Shown: piece by piece, positions 21,873 to 33,650 of the stretch
Numbering within the stretch: position 1 is the stretch's first letter
Layout of the letters: each line of letters opens with the position of its first letter
Source: Chara braunii
Lineage: Eukaryota > Streptophyta > Charophyceae > Charales > Characeae
Assembly: GCA_003427395.1 (NCBI GenBank)
Contig: BFEA01000422.1
Location: forward strand, 1,006,433-1,057,568
Reading direction: 5' to 3'
DNA: 51,136 nucleotides
Position numbers and translations under genes: made by a program
The notes under the pieces: generated by a model
The model's input: only the letters and a program-made list of their open reading frames with translations
The model's database searches: none
What the model was told of the DNA's origin: nothing

Positions 21873-22012
21873 CATGGTGTGCATGTCGAGATCCCGACCT
21901 TTCGGAACTGAGCAGCCCGAATTTCACGTTGAAATCGAGTAGGGTCTCGTGCCACACAGGTTGTCGCATGGTGTGTGCATGTCGAGATCCCGACTGTCGG
22001 ATGGTGTGCATG
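21873..22012 (+). repeat. Short interspersed 28 bp repeats
   Basis: gcatggtgtgcatgtcgaga followed by tcccgac occurs at about 21,873 and, with a tg insertion, at 21,966. A diverged third copy starts near 21,999 (ggatggtgtgcatgtccaga). Confidence 0.7.
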
Positions 22013-22079
22013 TCCAGAGTCGCGGTCATTTCGAACCCACACAAGAGGCATGCGATCCCTGAACTCTCCACATCCTCCC

Positions 22080-22252
22080 TTTACATTTTTTTCATTTTCT
22101 TTTTCTTTTTTTTTTCTCTTTTTTTTTCAGTTTCGTCCTCGCACCTCATTCTTCCTTCACATTTTTTTTTCCTTTCTTTTTCTTTTTGTTTTCTTTTTTG
22201 TTTTTCATTTGTTTTTTTCAGTTTCGTCCTCGCACCTCGTCCTCCCTTTTCG
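22080..22252 (+). repeat. T-rich duplicated segment
   Basis: Two copies of a ~85-base unit, each T-rich and ending in tttcagtttcgtcctcgcac, then ctc. Frames here are Phe/Ser/Lys-rich artefacts. Confidence 0.65.
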
Positions 22253-22276
22253 ATGTTTGCACGTGCGAGAATGTTG

Positions 22277-22672
22277 TAATTACGCATTTGGCCATTTACT
22301 TAATTTCGACGTTCCTGGCCGCTTGAACCGAAATCGTGGAAGTACTAACGTCGAACGTTATAATTACTCCTTTGGGAATTTTAATTCGACCTTCCTGGCC
22401 TCAATTTCAGCGTTTCTCGAACCGAAGTCGTGGAGTACGAATGGCGAATGATATATCGACTCCTTTATGCCTTTCTTTTTTTTTTTTGGCATTTAATTCT
22501 GACGTTCCTGGCCACAAAAAAAGTCGGCGTTTCTCGAACAGAAATCGTGAAGCACTAAATCATCAGGTTCTCTAATGGTGGCGGGAACACGGTAAGCGCT
22601 GGCGATTTCGGTTCAAAAATCGCCAACATTGCGATCAGTAACGTCAAAAGTTAAATGGCCAAGGGGGTATTA
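22277..22672. mobile_element. Inverted-ended element (about 400 bp) with internal direct repeats
   Basis: The left end aattacgcatttggccattt plus acttaatttcgacgtt pairs, with gaps, with the right end aacgtcaaaagttaaatggc plus caag (22,640-22,663). Inside are three copies of a unit containing gacgttcctggcc and cgaaccgaaatcgtgga (near 22,307, 22,389 and 22,500). No coding frame, so MITE-like or foldback. Confidence 0.55.
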
Positions 22673-23040
22673 TATATACCTGATTAGGAAAAAAACTTAA
22701 TCAGAAGATAGGCCCCGCATGTATAGGATAGGATTGTGAGGCCGACTTTCGTTCTGGCTGTGGCCGGGGAAACGGACGTGATATTTTATTTTTAAACGAA
22801 AAACTTAACCGCGGCTACCGTCTTCCCCGAACGCAAAGCACCCTCATTCTGACTGTATCGGACCGGAAACATCCTTGCATACGCTCATTTTCGGGGTGCG
22901 TTATGTCCGGGGGGGAAGACGTAGCGGCGGCTGTCGGTGGCTAACGGCGGCGATGGCTAACATGATTGTGAACGAAAAGACTGAAACGGGGGCCATGACG
23001 GCGGCGCGGTGGGGCCGGTATCGACGCGTGCCCTGCTGCG
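22673..23040. other. No recognised gene
   Basis: Mixed DNA with GC-rich ggcggc repeats near 22,920-22,955. No domain is recognised. Confidence 0.35.
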
Positions 23041-23483
23041 GCGACACAACTCCGCTGTTGAGTTTTTTTGTTTTTTTTTTTTCCACTTTTTTCACCCTTT
23101 TCGAAAGGGCGGCAGGCTTGAGATATCATCACTGAACTGAGTGGCCCCCGGTTCAGAATTATCTCATCATCGAATTCAGCTAGCTCCACCGGGATCCGAG
23201 CTCAGGTCTGCGCAGCTGCGGGTGGATGGTGGCAGTGGAGGGTGGAGGAGAATAGTGTATATAAGCGTCGAGTGTGGCGACATAACTCTGCTGTTGAGGT
23301 TTTATTTTTTCGTGTTTTTTTCAAAGGGCGGCAGCCTTGAGATATCATCACTGTCGGAAAAAAAAAAAAAAAAAAAGAAGAAATCATCACTGAACTGACT
23401 GGCCCCGGTTAGTTATTCAGAATTATCTCATCATCAAATTCAGCTAGTTCCACCGAATTTTACGAACTCAGGTCTGCATTTCG
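23041..23483 (+). repeat. Tandem duplication, about 236 bp unit
   Basis: Copies begin at 23,041 and 23,277. Both carry gcgacaca/tactc.gctgttgag, a T-rich tract, aaagggcggcag.cttgagat, atcatcactgaactga and cagaattatctcatcatc. An A-run (23,359-23,377) interrupts the second copy. Confidence 0.8.
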
Positions 23484-23996
23484 ACAGTTAATGGTCGCAC
23501 CAACTTGAGCCCCCTGCCCGTTGGTAGTGTTTGTTTGTTTGATTTTTTTTGGCTTTTTATACGAAACGGCGAGTGTGCGCCTAAGCATTGGGCATCGCTC
23601 CACTACTCTCGACATACACACAAAAGACAAAAGTCATGGCGGTGTATCTTTCCATGTTCTGGAGGAAGATTCACTCTCGTTTTGCACATTTCGAGAGTAG
23701 TGGACCGAGGGCCATTGGGTCACAGCCACTGCGTTGCAGATGAAGTTTTCAACGATGGAGTGGTTCAGTTTTTTCTTTTCTATGATATCTCTCAAGTGTC
23801 CCTTTCTGAAGGTAATTATCAACGATGGAAGATAACCCATGCTTTTTTTCTTTTTTTTTTCCTTTCGTTTCTGAGTTTACCCTCTCTGGGAATGAAGTTG
23901 GACGGTAGAAGAAAAAAGTAAAAACGTTTTTGACGGTAGTGGCGACACAAAGATCGGCGGAGTTGAGAGTACGTGAATGCTTAATAAGCTAGACTG
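23484..23996. other. No recognised gene
   Basis: Short frames without domains. At 23,939-23,975 there is another short echo of the neighbouring repeat (gtggcgacacaaa ... gagttgagag). Confidence 0.35.
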
Positions 23997-24122
23997 AGGG
24001 CATAGTCGTCACGCTAGGTCTTTCCTGGACGTATCTGACCGGAATTACGGCCGCACGTGCATGAACCTGACCGCAATTACGTCCCGAGCTCAGTCGAAAA
24101 AGTCCCTAGTGTGAGGATGCTC
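23997..24122. mobile_element. MITE-like element, diverged copy
   Basis: Begins gggcatagtcgtcacgctag and ends ccctagtgtgaggatgctc, an imperfect inverted pair matching the ends of the 19,381-19,499 element. Internal gacc.gcaattacg and gaccggaattacgg also match. Confidence 0.6.
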
Positions 24123-24368
24123 TTAACCGGATGTCGATGATGATCGTCCATCCGCCAACAATCAATAAGTCGAAGAACGTGTTTTTTTTTTTTTTTTTTA
24201 ACATCGATGAACCTTCGATATTCTCGCAGCCGAGTCTGGATCGAAGTCGATAAACACATCTGTCTCTATCAGGTTAGTCGAAAAATCCTCGTCATCATCA
24301 CTATCGTTATCATCATCCGTCGTTTCGATAGAAGAACGAGATTACAATTCTTTCTGTTTTTGTTTCTA

Positions 24369-24474
24369 ATTTTGGACCGTTTCTCGATCTATGCGTGTCA
24401 TCAAGTTATTGCGCAGGGGCCATCGTGCTAATCTTCTCTGTATCGTTTCAATTTTAATGGATGTCCCGAAGGAC
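24369..24474 (-). pseudogene. U6: U6 snRNA-derived sequence (likely retropseudogene)
   Basis: The minus strand follows U6 snRNA almost throughout: 5' hairpin gtccttcgggac, then aaacgatacagagaagatta, the AGC triad, ggcccctgcgcaa, gatgacacgcatagatcgag and aaacggtccaaaa. The ACAGAGA box and AGC are intact. Compared with canonical plant U6 there are a 3-base insertion (cga after gattagca) and about a 5-base insertion between gcgcaa and gatgaca, both in the internal stem-loop region. No T-run terminator follows; instead there is A-rich sequence (ttagaaacaaaaacagaaag). No TATA box is visible about 25 bases upstream, and I saw no upstream sequence element. Together this favours a retrotransposed pseudogene over a working gene. 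Identity as U6-derived is very likely. Confidence 0.9.
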
Positions 24475-24622
24475 AGTTGTGGAAGGGAGCTCGCTCTGTG
24501 ACATTGCTAATCGAAAGTAGTCCTGATCGAGTGACGATTGAGAACCTTTTTTTTTTTTTTTTTTTTTTTGCGTTTCTGTGTCAGCTAGAGGCCCTATTTA
24601 TGTTAGCCTCGCACCTATGCCA
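24475..24622. other. Spacer with a T-run
   Basis: Contains a 22-base T-run at 24,548-24,569. No gene is recognised. Confidence 0.4.
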
Positions 24623-24623
24623 G

Positions 24624-24945
24624 TACACCCCTTGACTATACGGTAACTTAATTTTTTACAACCTTGACCATATGTTAACTTAAACTTTTTACACCCTTTG
24701 ACTATACGGTAACTTAAATTTTTACACCCCTTGACCATACGGTAACTTAATTTTTTACACCCCTTGACTATACGGTAACGTATTTTTTTACACCCCTTGA
24801 CTATACGGTAACTTTATTTTTTACACCTTGACTATACGGTAACTTAGATCGTAGCTTTTTTCTCTTTTACTGTCTGGTCTGGTTAATTTAGTTTCCCCTG
24901 GACGCCAATACACCCCTTGACTATACGGTAACTTAGTTTTTTCCC
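24624..24945 (+). repeat. Minisatellite, 30-36 bp unit
   Basis: Seven adjacent units of caccccttgactatacggt + aactta + T-rich spacer occupy 24,624-24,848. An eighth lies at 24,909-24,945 after a spacer whose motif (cttttactg.ctggtctggt) is itself repeated near 24,970. Confidence 0.9.
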
Positions 24946-25081
24946 CTCTTTTACTGCTTTCCCCTCTTTTACTGCCTGGTCTGGTTAATTTGGTTTCACC
25001 TGCAAAGCCTTGCTCGCTGCCTTGTCACATTGTTTTAGATTCTGGCATCTCTTAGAGAAATGAACACGAGTCGTCTTTCCG

Positions 25082-25212
25082 CCCCACTGCTCTGTTATGT
25101 AATCAATCAATCGACGATGATCTTACTTGTTATGGAAGGGGCTTTCCTTCCCCACTGCTCTGTTATGTAAGGAATCAGTGGCCAAAAATCTTACCTGTTT
25201 TGGAAGGGGCTG
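25082..25212 (+). repeat. Tandem duplication, 68 bp unit
   Basis: Copies at 25,082-25,149 and 25,150-25,212 share ccccactgctctgttatgta and tcttac.tgtt.tggaagggg. Confidence 0.8.
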
Positions 25213-26419
25213 AGAGGTGCTTTTGTTGCCAGCCGAAGTCGGTTTCGCAGAGGTTATGCCAGTACCCTCTTTCAGCGCCCGCGGCAAATTGCTTTACGGG
25301 CAGTAGGTGTGCTCTCTCGCCGTCAGATTGCTCGCTCAACGATTGCCTAGGGAGCGTGGACGTCCACTGGCATTGGTGATGTGGATGAAGTGTGAATGTA
25401 GCAGGTAGGGAAGCGCGAATGTAGCAGGTAAGGAGGTCACCGACCGAGGAAATCATGTCCTCCTGCCGGTGGTAACTGCGTTCCGCAGGCTAACCAAAGC
25501 TTCCTCGCCCATGAACTTCTCTTCTTTTGAAAGGTTTGTTCTCTTCTTCCACACTTTCCAGCTCTCATCGCTCTGTTTGCTCTTCGGGAGCGATCTCGCT
25601 CCTCTGGTTTTCTAGTTTGTGCTTATGCCCTGGTTTTCCTTGCGTTTTTACCAACCTGCAGGTCTCAGTTGAGCATGATCAACCCCCCAATCCTCCCATC
25701 AGCCATCGCATGTTAGTAGTTCGTTCAGCCTCCTTGCTTTTTCCTTCTGTTAGCGAGTCGTCAGATTTATCACCGAGCTCCTCTTGCATCTCGGTAGCTC
25801 TCAGAGTCTCTGCGCTTCTTCCTGTTTGTCTTTTTTTCCCTTTCTGTTTTGAACGATTACATCAATGGTTTTCTGTAAGAACGCTACCCTGATTGCATCT
25901 GGCTCTCTCTTCCACCCATGTGTCAATTACAACAACCATTTCCCTCTTCTGAACCTATCAGATCTTCTCCCCTTCTGATCAGAAATCTGCTTCTTTCAAG
26001 TTCTTTGTGCTTTTTTTTCTTCTCCCGAAGTTCTGTCCTCCACCGTTTCTTTCTAGTATCTACTATCAAATGTCATTTTTTCGTTTCCTGAAGTGGCAAC
26101 ATAGTGTTGCCATAGTCGCCTCGCCGACGCCCCATCGAGATCCCTACTCCACTGTTCGTCATGCAAGTTGTTGACCTGGAATTGTGCGACCTGCCTGTGA
26201 CCTGCCTACCTTCTATGCCATTGCCAGTCTGGGAGGTGCAGAACTAGTTTTGTACATTACTACATTGGGATTTCACTGAGTCCAGCTCACCCCCTCTTCA
26301 CCAGAATCTGGTTTCATTTGGTTGGAAGTAGGAGTGTCAACTGCACATGCATATGAAGGCTAGGAGTTCTCTACGCATTTGTGCAATTTCCCTATCAAGG
26401 GCTGGCAAGTGGTTTGATC
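25213..26419. other. No recognised gene
   Basis: Frames of up to about 120 codons overlap one another and show no domain. Several splice-like sites (for example cctgcaggtctcag near 25,660) exist, but no exon chain can be defended. Confidence 0.3.
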
Positions 26420-26494
26420 GTTGCCATGAATACCTTGCGTGATTGCGCTGCGATTTGTTGCCATGAATCCCTCACGTGATTGCGCTGCGATTGC
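26420..26494 (+). repeat. Tandem duplication, about 37 bp unit
   Basis: gttgccatgaa ... cgtgattgcgctgcgatt occurs twice in succession. Confidence 0.8.
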
Positions 26495-26880
26495 ACTCCC
26501 CTGATGGCCTCGCAACTCTCTATTTCTCCCTGTGAGGGGTTTATGGTCAACCCTGTCCTTGGCCCATGAGCCATGTGCGGCCCTTGATGTTTCCATTGGT
26601 AATGCAAGTGCAGTACGATTCGTCATCCTCCGACTGGTACTTTGAGTCCAGTCAGAACTCGGAACGCGAAGGAAGCTGCAGGGCGAGAGAGCAGCAGGGG
26701 GCAGTGTATGGGGACTCGGGTGGAAGCACAGTGCGGGCAATGGGACTGGGGAGAAGCGTGGGACAGTGGAAGTGGGTGTGGGGATTGGTGCAGGGATGGG
26801 AGCAGTGGGTGCGAGGTTTGGAGGCAAATAAGTTGGGGCTAAGGCCTGGCAGCAGTAGCGACTGGGGCCAAGAAGCAGCA

Positions 26881-27180
26881 ATGAGAAAGGGTGGGAATTA
26901 TGGGGAATGGTGGAGAACAACTGTGCACATGAGGAAGGGGTGTTATTGTCAGGAAGGGGAGAGAGTGGTTGCAGAGCATTGTGGATGCAAATCAGGGGGG
27001 GCCAGAGGGAGTGAATGGGAGCCACAGGGGCTATGAGAAGGGGTGGGGATTATGGGGAATGGTGGGTAGCAACCGTGCACATGGGGAAGGGGGTAATTGT
27101 CAGGAGTGGGAGAGAGTGGTTGCAGATCTTGTTGTGGATGTTAATCAGCCGGGGGCAGTGGGAGTAAACGGGAGCCGTAT
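26881..27180 (+). repeat. Tandem duplication, 152 bp unit
   Basis: Copies from 26,881 and 27,033 share atgagaa.gggtggg, attatggggaatggtgg, gtgcacatg.ggaagggg, gagagagtggttgcaga and gggagcc. The 221-codon minus-strand frame through here is proline-rich and follows the G-rich repeat. Confidence 0.85.
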
Positions 27181-28500
27181 GGTCGAAAAACAGCAAGGGC
27201 CAACAGGACAGGGACTTCGAGGAGGAGCATGTGTAGGGGTTTTGGGTAGCAGTGGCTGGTTATGTGTGCGGCAGTGTTAGGCTGGTGGCATGTGCCTGAA
27301 GGCATGTGGCTGTTCTTGGACCCATACATTGTCTTGATGGTGCTCAGGTACCAATACAGTCGCATTTTGGCTGTGGTTGGGGGGTTCATTGTGGGGTATT
27401 GCAAGCACTTCAAGAAGAGTCTTGTCGAGGGCATGACCAACTTCATCGGAGTGAGGCATTGACTATGCCCTCTCAGGATTCCCTCTGATTGCCCATCATG
27501 TGGTGCATGATGATCCCTGTGACCGTTTGGTGGACAGGGTGTGTGCAGGTGGACACAACGTGTGCGGTCTGTGGTCCCCATCCTGACCTCACGAACTGCC
27601 ATTGCCTATGGCCTGTCTTTTGTGCTACTCTGGCCGAGGAACACAGCTGTTACATCTGGTGAATTGATGTGGTTCAAGTGTATAAAGCACATTCCCCTGG
27701 CTGTGTGTACTGGATTCTGATGGCGTGACCGATTTTGGTGTTTCTGGGTACCGGACATGGCATGACTGAGCTCAATAGACCCGTTCTGGTGTTGGAGACC
27801 TGTGAAAAATCATCTCGTAGAGTAGCCCAGATTGCGACAGACACAATTGACATTTGATGTCAATCTTCGTTTGCGGGCTGGCCTGTTCATTCTTTTGCAG
27901 GAATGACGTTCAGGCAGCGCCACAGCAGCTGGTTGCCGCCCTGATCTGTATCGGGCAAAGTTGTGGCTCCTATTGTACTTTCTTGCGGACTTATCCCAAT
28001 TGGCATCCCTTGTCCTAATTGCCCTAATCCATAAATCCATACTGCGGTCGTCCCAACAGGGTTTATTGACCCTCTGCCCTGTGTTGACTGGGTACGTCTG
28101 GAATTCTCACCAGTGAAGTGCTGCCCGCTAGAAAACATCCACAGCACCAGCACTTCATTCGAACGCAAGATCAAAATACCGGTGAACACATTGCCTGATC
28201 TGGCACATACCAGCTTATGCCGTGTGACAGCTCTATCGTGTGAAGGGGGAGGAAGGAGGGCCAGGGGCGGAGAGGGTACACTATCGAGTGTGTAGGAAGC
28301 TATCTGTGTATCTTATCCTCCTCCTCCTGCCACTGTAAACCACAGTCAAAGTCGCATACATATATGGGCAGCATAGACCTCTGTCCCTCTGCTACTTCAT
28401 TCTGTTTACAAATCAATCTCAGATCTGCTATGGGCCATCCCAAACTACTCAGGAATAAAGAGACCTCAGGAAAACGTGAAGAGGCTGAGGAGATACTCAG
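27181..28500. other. No recognised gene
   Basis: Two frames have protein-like composition but no recognised family: 27,262-27,462 plus (hydrophobic, ending in a His/Lys-rich part) and 27,887-28,189 minus. Without similarity support I do not call them genes. Confidence 0.3.
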
Positions 28501-28507
28501 TCTACTT

Positions 28508-28510
<3 letters not shown>

Positions 28511-28601
<91 letters not shown>

Positions 28602-28602
28602 N

Positions 28603-28675
<73 letters not shown>
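28511..28675 (+). repeat. Compound (GT)n(GA)n microsatellite
   Basis: About 45 bases of GT followed by about 120 bases of GA, with one N at 28,602. Length is unreliable. Confidence 0.95.
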
Positions 28676-28677
<2 letters not shown>

Positions 28678-31235
28678 GTAAACCAGCAGTTAACACTTCT
28701 TTTGACATCACTGTTTGTTGCTCTTTGGGATTTTTCATGTTTTTCAACATTGCCAGCAGCTTGTGCCTGTTTGGGATTTTGTGATTACGGTGTGCAGCCG
28801 AAAGTGGTAGTCAACCAAACACTCTCCGAGCGTATGCACACGAATTACCTGATCGGTGAAGCCTGATTCTTGACAGTTGGATACATAGAGGAAAACCCTC
28901 TCCAACAGTGCATGTCCAATGCTGTGCCTCTCACGAAATCGGAGCCCTCAGTCATGAGAGCTCTTGAGCCTACTGCAATAAACTGCAGATTCCCAGCGGG
29001 CTGTATAACTACGTAGATTACGTTTTTATTATTTTGAGCTATATTGGGCTTGATCCCTTGACCTGTTCCTTACTGGGGACCGCCTTCTAACTAGTTTAGT
29101 CTTGTAGTTAGACCATTAGGCCTTGTGTTTTTGTCTTTTTCTGCTGCTTTTGTAGGCCCGTAGGTCTGCTGGGTATTCTGTTTGTCGCAGGTTGGATTTG
29201 AGGTAAAGTCTAGAAATAGGCTGAGGTCATTGGGAGTCGGGTTCTTGTCCATTTACTCTTTCAGCGTTGGTTTGGAGAGGTCGCATTTTGAGAGCTGCGC
29301 GATCCTAAGCAGCGCAGTGCCTCATCTTTTTCATGTTGCGGCCATAGTTGGAACCGGCCAGCTCCGGTGTTGACAGCGTCAGGCTGTGGGCCCTAGGCAC
29401 TGACAGGCGCTTCCTCCTACTTGTGTGTCTGTTGGGGGTTGGGTAGCTGCCACAAAGCAGCTCTTTTTAGTCTTCTTCGATGTGGCAGGCTTTCATGTTC
29501 ATAGAGTTCTTCTTCTTCTTCTTCATGCTCCCCTGCTGAGTGGACACATAATTTGCAGATGGGGTTCGTGAGTGGTGCAGAGTGGTGTGCTGGATTCAGG
29601 AGGGTGTGCGGCATTTGCAGGCTTGTTTGGTTGGGCGCTGGAAGTGGAAGTGGAGTCATAGCTAGAGCTTGAGGAAGAGGGAGGATATTTCGATGAAACT
29701 TTGTAAATAGTTGGTCCATGGGCGTTGATAGCTCGGTTGGGATTCTTGGCAAAATTTGTGTGCTAATTGAATTGGGGAGAGACGGTAGTTACGATTGATT
29801 TCCAATTCAATTCTATTTTGGTTATCTGTGTGCTTCCGCTGTGTATTTTCTTCAGCGGGTTTAGTGTGGACTGCTCTCTTGAAGTCCACTTGTCATTGTG
29901 CACGTGTATGGGAATGTGTGGATGCCATGCCGGATTCCGTTTCAATCAGGCACAACACTACCCACTCCATCAGGTGTTCCGCTTCTCGCAACTTGTTTTT
30001 ATTTTACCCTGTCTACGTGTACTTAAGTGCATGTAGCGAAACAAGATGCTCATCTGCATTACCGCAGTGGGTGTGAAGTTGTAAACAAACGGGGAAAAAA
30101 ACTTTGCTGTGTTTTTGCAGATTGAATCCAAAACCGCTTAGTTGCTGATTTTGTCTGGGAAACCACCTTGTAGGCTCGTGTGTACGTGGCCGTTGCTTGT
30201 CCCCATGGTGTGGAGTCTGCTGCCCCTCTTTAAGAATGAGCACGACGTTCTGCCCTGTCGGGGCCCAGTGTGGCTTCTTTGTATTCACCAATTGAGCCGA
30301 GCCCATTGTGCATTTTTCACAGAAATGGGGAAGACATACACATCCCCGCCCTTCAAATTCAAAGGTTCATCCACCGTTCATAACAATTGTATATATACCA
30401 GTCTATACGTGAAACTCTTTTCGACAGATGAAATGCTCCTATTGACCCTGTGAATCATGATGGTTTGTCCCGTCCCAGATCACTTGAGCAGCTGATGTAG
30501 TGTCCATAATCTGGTATTGTTTCGTAAATCATTTTACAATGTCCCCCTCCCCCCCCCCCACCCCCCCGCCCGAAGAAATGTGTTGTGGGTTTCGAGGATG
30601 CTGTCAGTCGCATGTAAGGCCACCTATCATTGATCATCTTCTTCCATTTTTCAATTTGCGTGAACTCTGCTCCTCTCCCACGTGGTACTGTGTGGTTTAG
30701 GCCATTTGCTGTAATTATGCTTGCACCTGCCCGCTGCGGCGGCAGCTGTGTTTCAATCAGAGAGGCCCTTGCTGGCAAATCCTCCCTCTGGACTGCCTAG
30801 CCGATGATTTAACCTGGCTTCGCGTGCTTTCACTGCCACCGTTCGGAATATACAAAAGTGTTCAGCTACTCATTGCTGGCCGGTGAGGTGTCAGGCTGGG
30901 CGGTAAGGCCATAGAATGGCCCCAGATAGGTGTAGTGCATCTGTGAAGATAGCTTAGCGCATCTGCATAACCTTATGCAGAGTGGCAGGACAGCTGAGCG
31001 AATGCACAGAGGCAGTTATCTGGCACTTAGCAGGGGTTTAGCGAATGTAGTCTCCCCAGGGAAAACCTGCGGGAGAGGGTGACGAGTAGGAACTGTCCAG
31101 CACCGTCTACGTGCAAAGGGTCTTTAGACTAGGGCTTCAGAAACAAGTAGTACAGTGGGTACCTTCTTTGGGTCAGCACAGAGGTGGCCATCCGGCACTT
31201 TCTATCAGTTGAGCAATCGTAATTAGGAATCACAA
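28676..31235. other. No recognised gene
   Basis: A poly-C run lies at about 30,548-30,567. Frames are short and without domains. Possibly intronic or intergenic DNA. Confidence 0.3.
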
Positions 31236-31240
31236 CCTGT

Positions 31241-31243
31241 GTA

Positions 31244-31329
<86 letters not shown>
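31241..31329 (+). repeat. Compound (GT)n(GA)n microsatellite
   Basis: gtatgtgtgtgtgtgt followed by about 70 bases of GA, the same GT-then-GA order as at 28.5 kb. Flanking texts (gtgcaaagggtctt, agagcttcagaa/agggcttcagaa) recur on both sides at about 31,110-31,140 and 31,357-31,388, so a ~245 bp block appears duplicated. Confidence 0.9.
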
Positions 31330-31330
<1 letters not shown>

Positions 31331-31388
31331 AGGAAGTGTCTCCACACTGTCTATGTGCAAAGGGTCTTCGTACTAGAGCTTCAGAAGC

Positions 31389-33650
31389 AAGCAGCACACA
31401 GTGAGTACCTTTTCCATTGATTTCTTAATGAGGTATGGTTGTATTAGAGAAAAGTTCAGAAAACCTGTTTCCGTGATTTCACAGTGCTCGTCAAGGATCC
31501 CTCCGCCGAACGGAAGTATGCGTGTGTGTGTAACTGATGTATCTTACTATTTGGTCTTGCTCCGGGAATAGGAACCGGACTGACACTCCCCAGAATGGGT
31601 GTATGGAGCCAGGGCTATAAGGACCTGTTATTTGAAGGGGGGAAAAAAAGAAAGAATATGCCATCCCTCCCTGGGGGTTAGTTCCTAGGTCTCACAGATT
31701 TTGGTTACTGGAATGCAGAAAACAAGACTCCAGACTTCTCTCATGAAAACACTAAACTTGCAAAGAAGTAAATGGGAAAGGTGAATGAAAAGGGGGCAAA
31801 CCCAGTTTGTGCTGAATGCAGAAGCACCGAGGCTGGATGTGGAGCCTCAGTTCACTTCAAATGGCGGCCTCGACCCCTTGTTCTTCAGCCTAAGAAGAGG
31901 CATAGGTAGGTGAAAACAGTGGCATGCGCCTGAACGAGGCAGTGCCTACCTTGCAGCAGGCAGCCTTGGTTTTGCTTTTGGTCTCCTTTTCCATGCTCTT
32001 TGCAGCAAGCTCTCATTCGCCTTAGGGAAAAGGTTGAAGAAGACTGGATCGCAAAAACAGATGCTTGTGGCGAGGGTATATTTTTCGCCCCTTTTGTGAT
32101 CGAGTAGGTCTGAACTTTTTAGTTTCGGTGCTCCAGGGTCAGGAAAGCCAATACGGGTTCATTTAAGTAGGTTGGGGCCAGCTGGTGGGCTAACCAACCT
32201 GCTCTCTGGTCAGTGTGCGGAAGGTCACCGTAACGGCCAGTGTCCTCCATGCCCTTCCTCACCATGTGCATCCATCTTCCTTTGCTGCACAGTCAGGACA
32301 CTGAGGACAGTCTCTCTGTTTGATTGGACCAGTTCTTTCTCCGTCAATTCATACACCCCTTCCCATCAGACTGGCGAGCTCCTGATGTTTTGTTCGTGTC
32401 TGCCCTTCATCCACGCATCCCCTGCGAGGACCTAGCTAGATAGCTTCTTTGTCCACAACGACGGAGTATTAATTCGACCCCTGCACGTTCGTCCAGGGAA
32501 GACAACACTGGAAGATCTAATCCGTAGATTAGGGGGAAAAAAGAGAACGAGAAAAGGAAGATGCGATCGGGAATTGACTGGCTTTGGAGGTGGCGGTCGT
32601 TGTTATTGTTGCCACTTCGCCACTATCCTTGCTGTCAAACCGCTCAGTACATCAGCCCAGCCAACTTGAGAATCACGAAAAAAAATTGGAGGCTTGGGCC
32701 AACTGCACCATAATGGTCTGGCTGAGCCAACCGAAATAAAAACAGAAACACTGCTCTAGTTTCGGCAGAACTGGTGCGCAGTGCAATTTTGCCTCATACA
32801 AAAGAGGCATGGATGTACTTGTCCTTTACGTATCAATTTTGTTCAAAGATAGACCCTCAATGAATTGAAGCCGCAGGTCGTCCTTGGCCCATGATTCAAC
32901 GGACCGTCTAAGCGGAATAGAACATGAGCAGCCCAATCGGGTTCACAAATTTCTGAAACTGGCTCAAGCAGAATGCGTCTAAGTGGGTATGCTTCGCATG
33001 AGAGGAATGTGAATGTATGAAGGGTACCATACGTTGATGCTCACATACATTGATTCCCACTACCTCAGGATACCTTGGTCGATTGGTTGCTAGCCCCCAA
33101 ATTGCCTCCCCCCCCCCCCCCCCCCCGAATGTTGCCATGGTGCAATTGAAGCTCCCCACCAATAGACAGGAGCCACATGTGGCGATACCACAGGGGGATG
33201 CTCGTATCACCTCCTGTGACACCTTCCATGGATATTTGAACTATAAAAAGAAAGGAAAGTAAAGAATACCATACATCAGTGGTTCAAGTGGGACTTGGTT
33301 ATGCGCCTAATGTGCAGATGTTTCCGTGCATTTCCAGGCGTATTCTCATCAGGCTACCGTCTTCACCCAAATAGATCGCCAGTCATTATAGCTGTATTTG
33401 TAGCTTGGGCCTGTATCTCAAAAGTTCGTCGGTGTATCAACTGAGCTAGCCCTGTTGATTATTAGCCACTGTGAAAAATCAACATGGCAGCGTTTCCTGA
33501 GTGAGCTCATTTGGCTACCCCATGTATGCCAGCAGCCTACTTTCCACCGACCACAGTACATGACTGTGAACTCAAATCAGATAAAAATAGCCTACTAAAG
33601 CAGCTGGAGGCTTGGGTTGGGTTTTTGTCCTTCGATGATGCACCTTCCAC
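31389..33650. other. No recognised gene
   Basis: A poly-C run lies at 33,108-33,126. A short G-to-A-rich tract is at 31,637. No frame has a recognisable domain. Confidence 0.3.

Noticed and set aside
21873-22012. Repeat-spacer pattern resembling a short array
   Set aside because: Only three unevenly spaced, diverged copies; no array logic or associated genes.
24624-24945. CRISPR-like spacing of repeats
   Set aside because: Spacers are short T-rich and similar to each other; this is an ordinary minisatellite in a eukaryotic context.
26360-27025. 221-codon minus-strand proline-rich frame
   Set aside because: Lies across a G-rich tandem duplication and a second short repeat; no domain.
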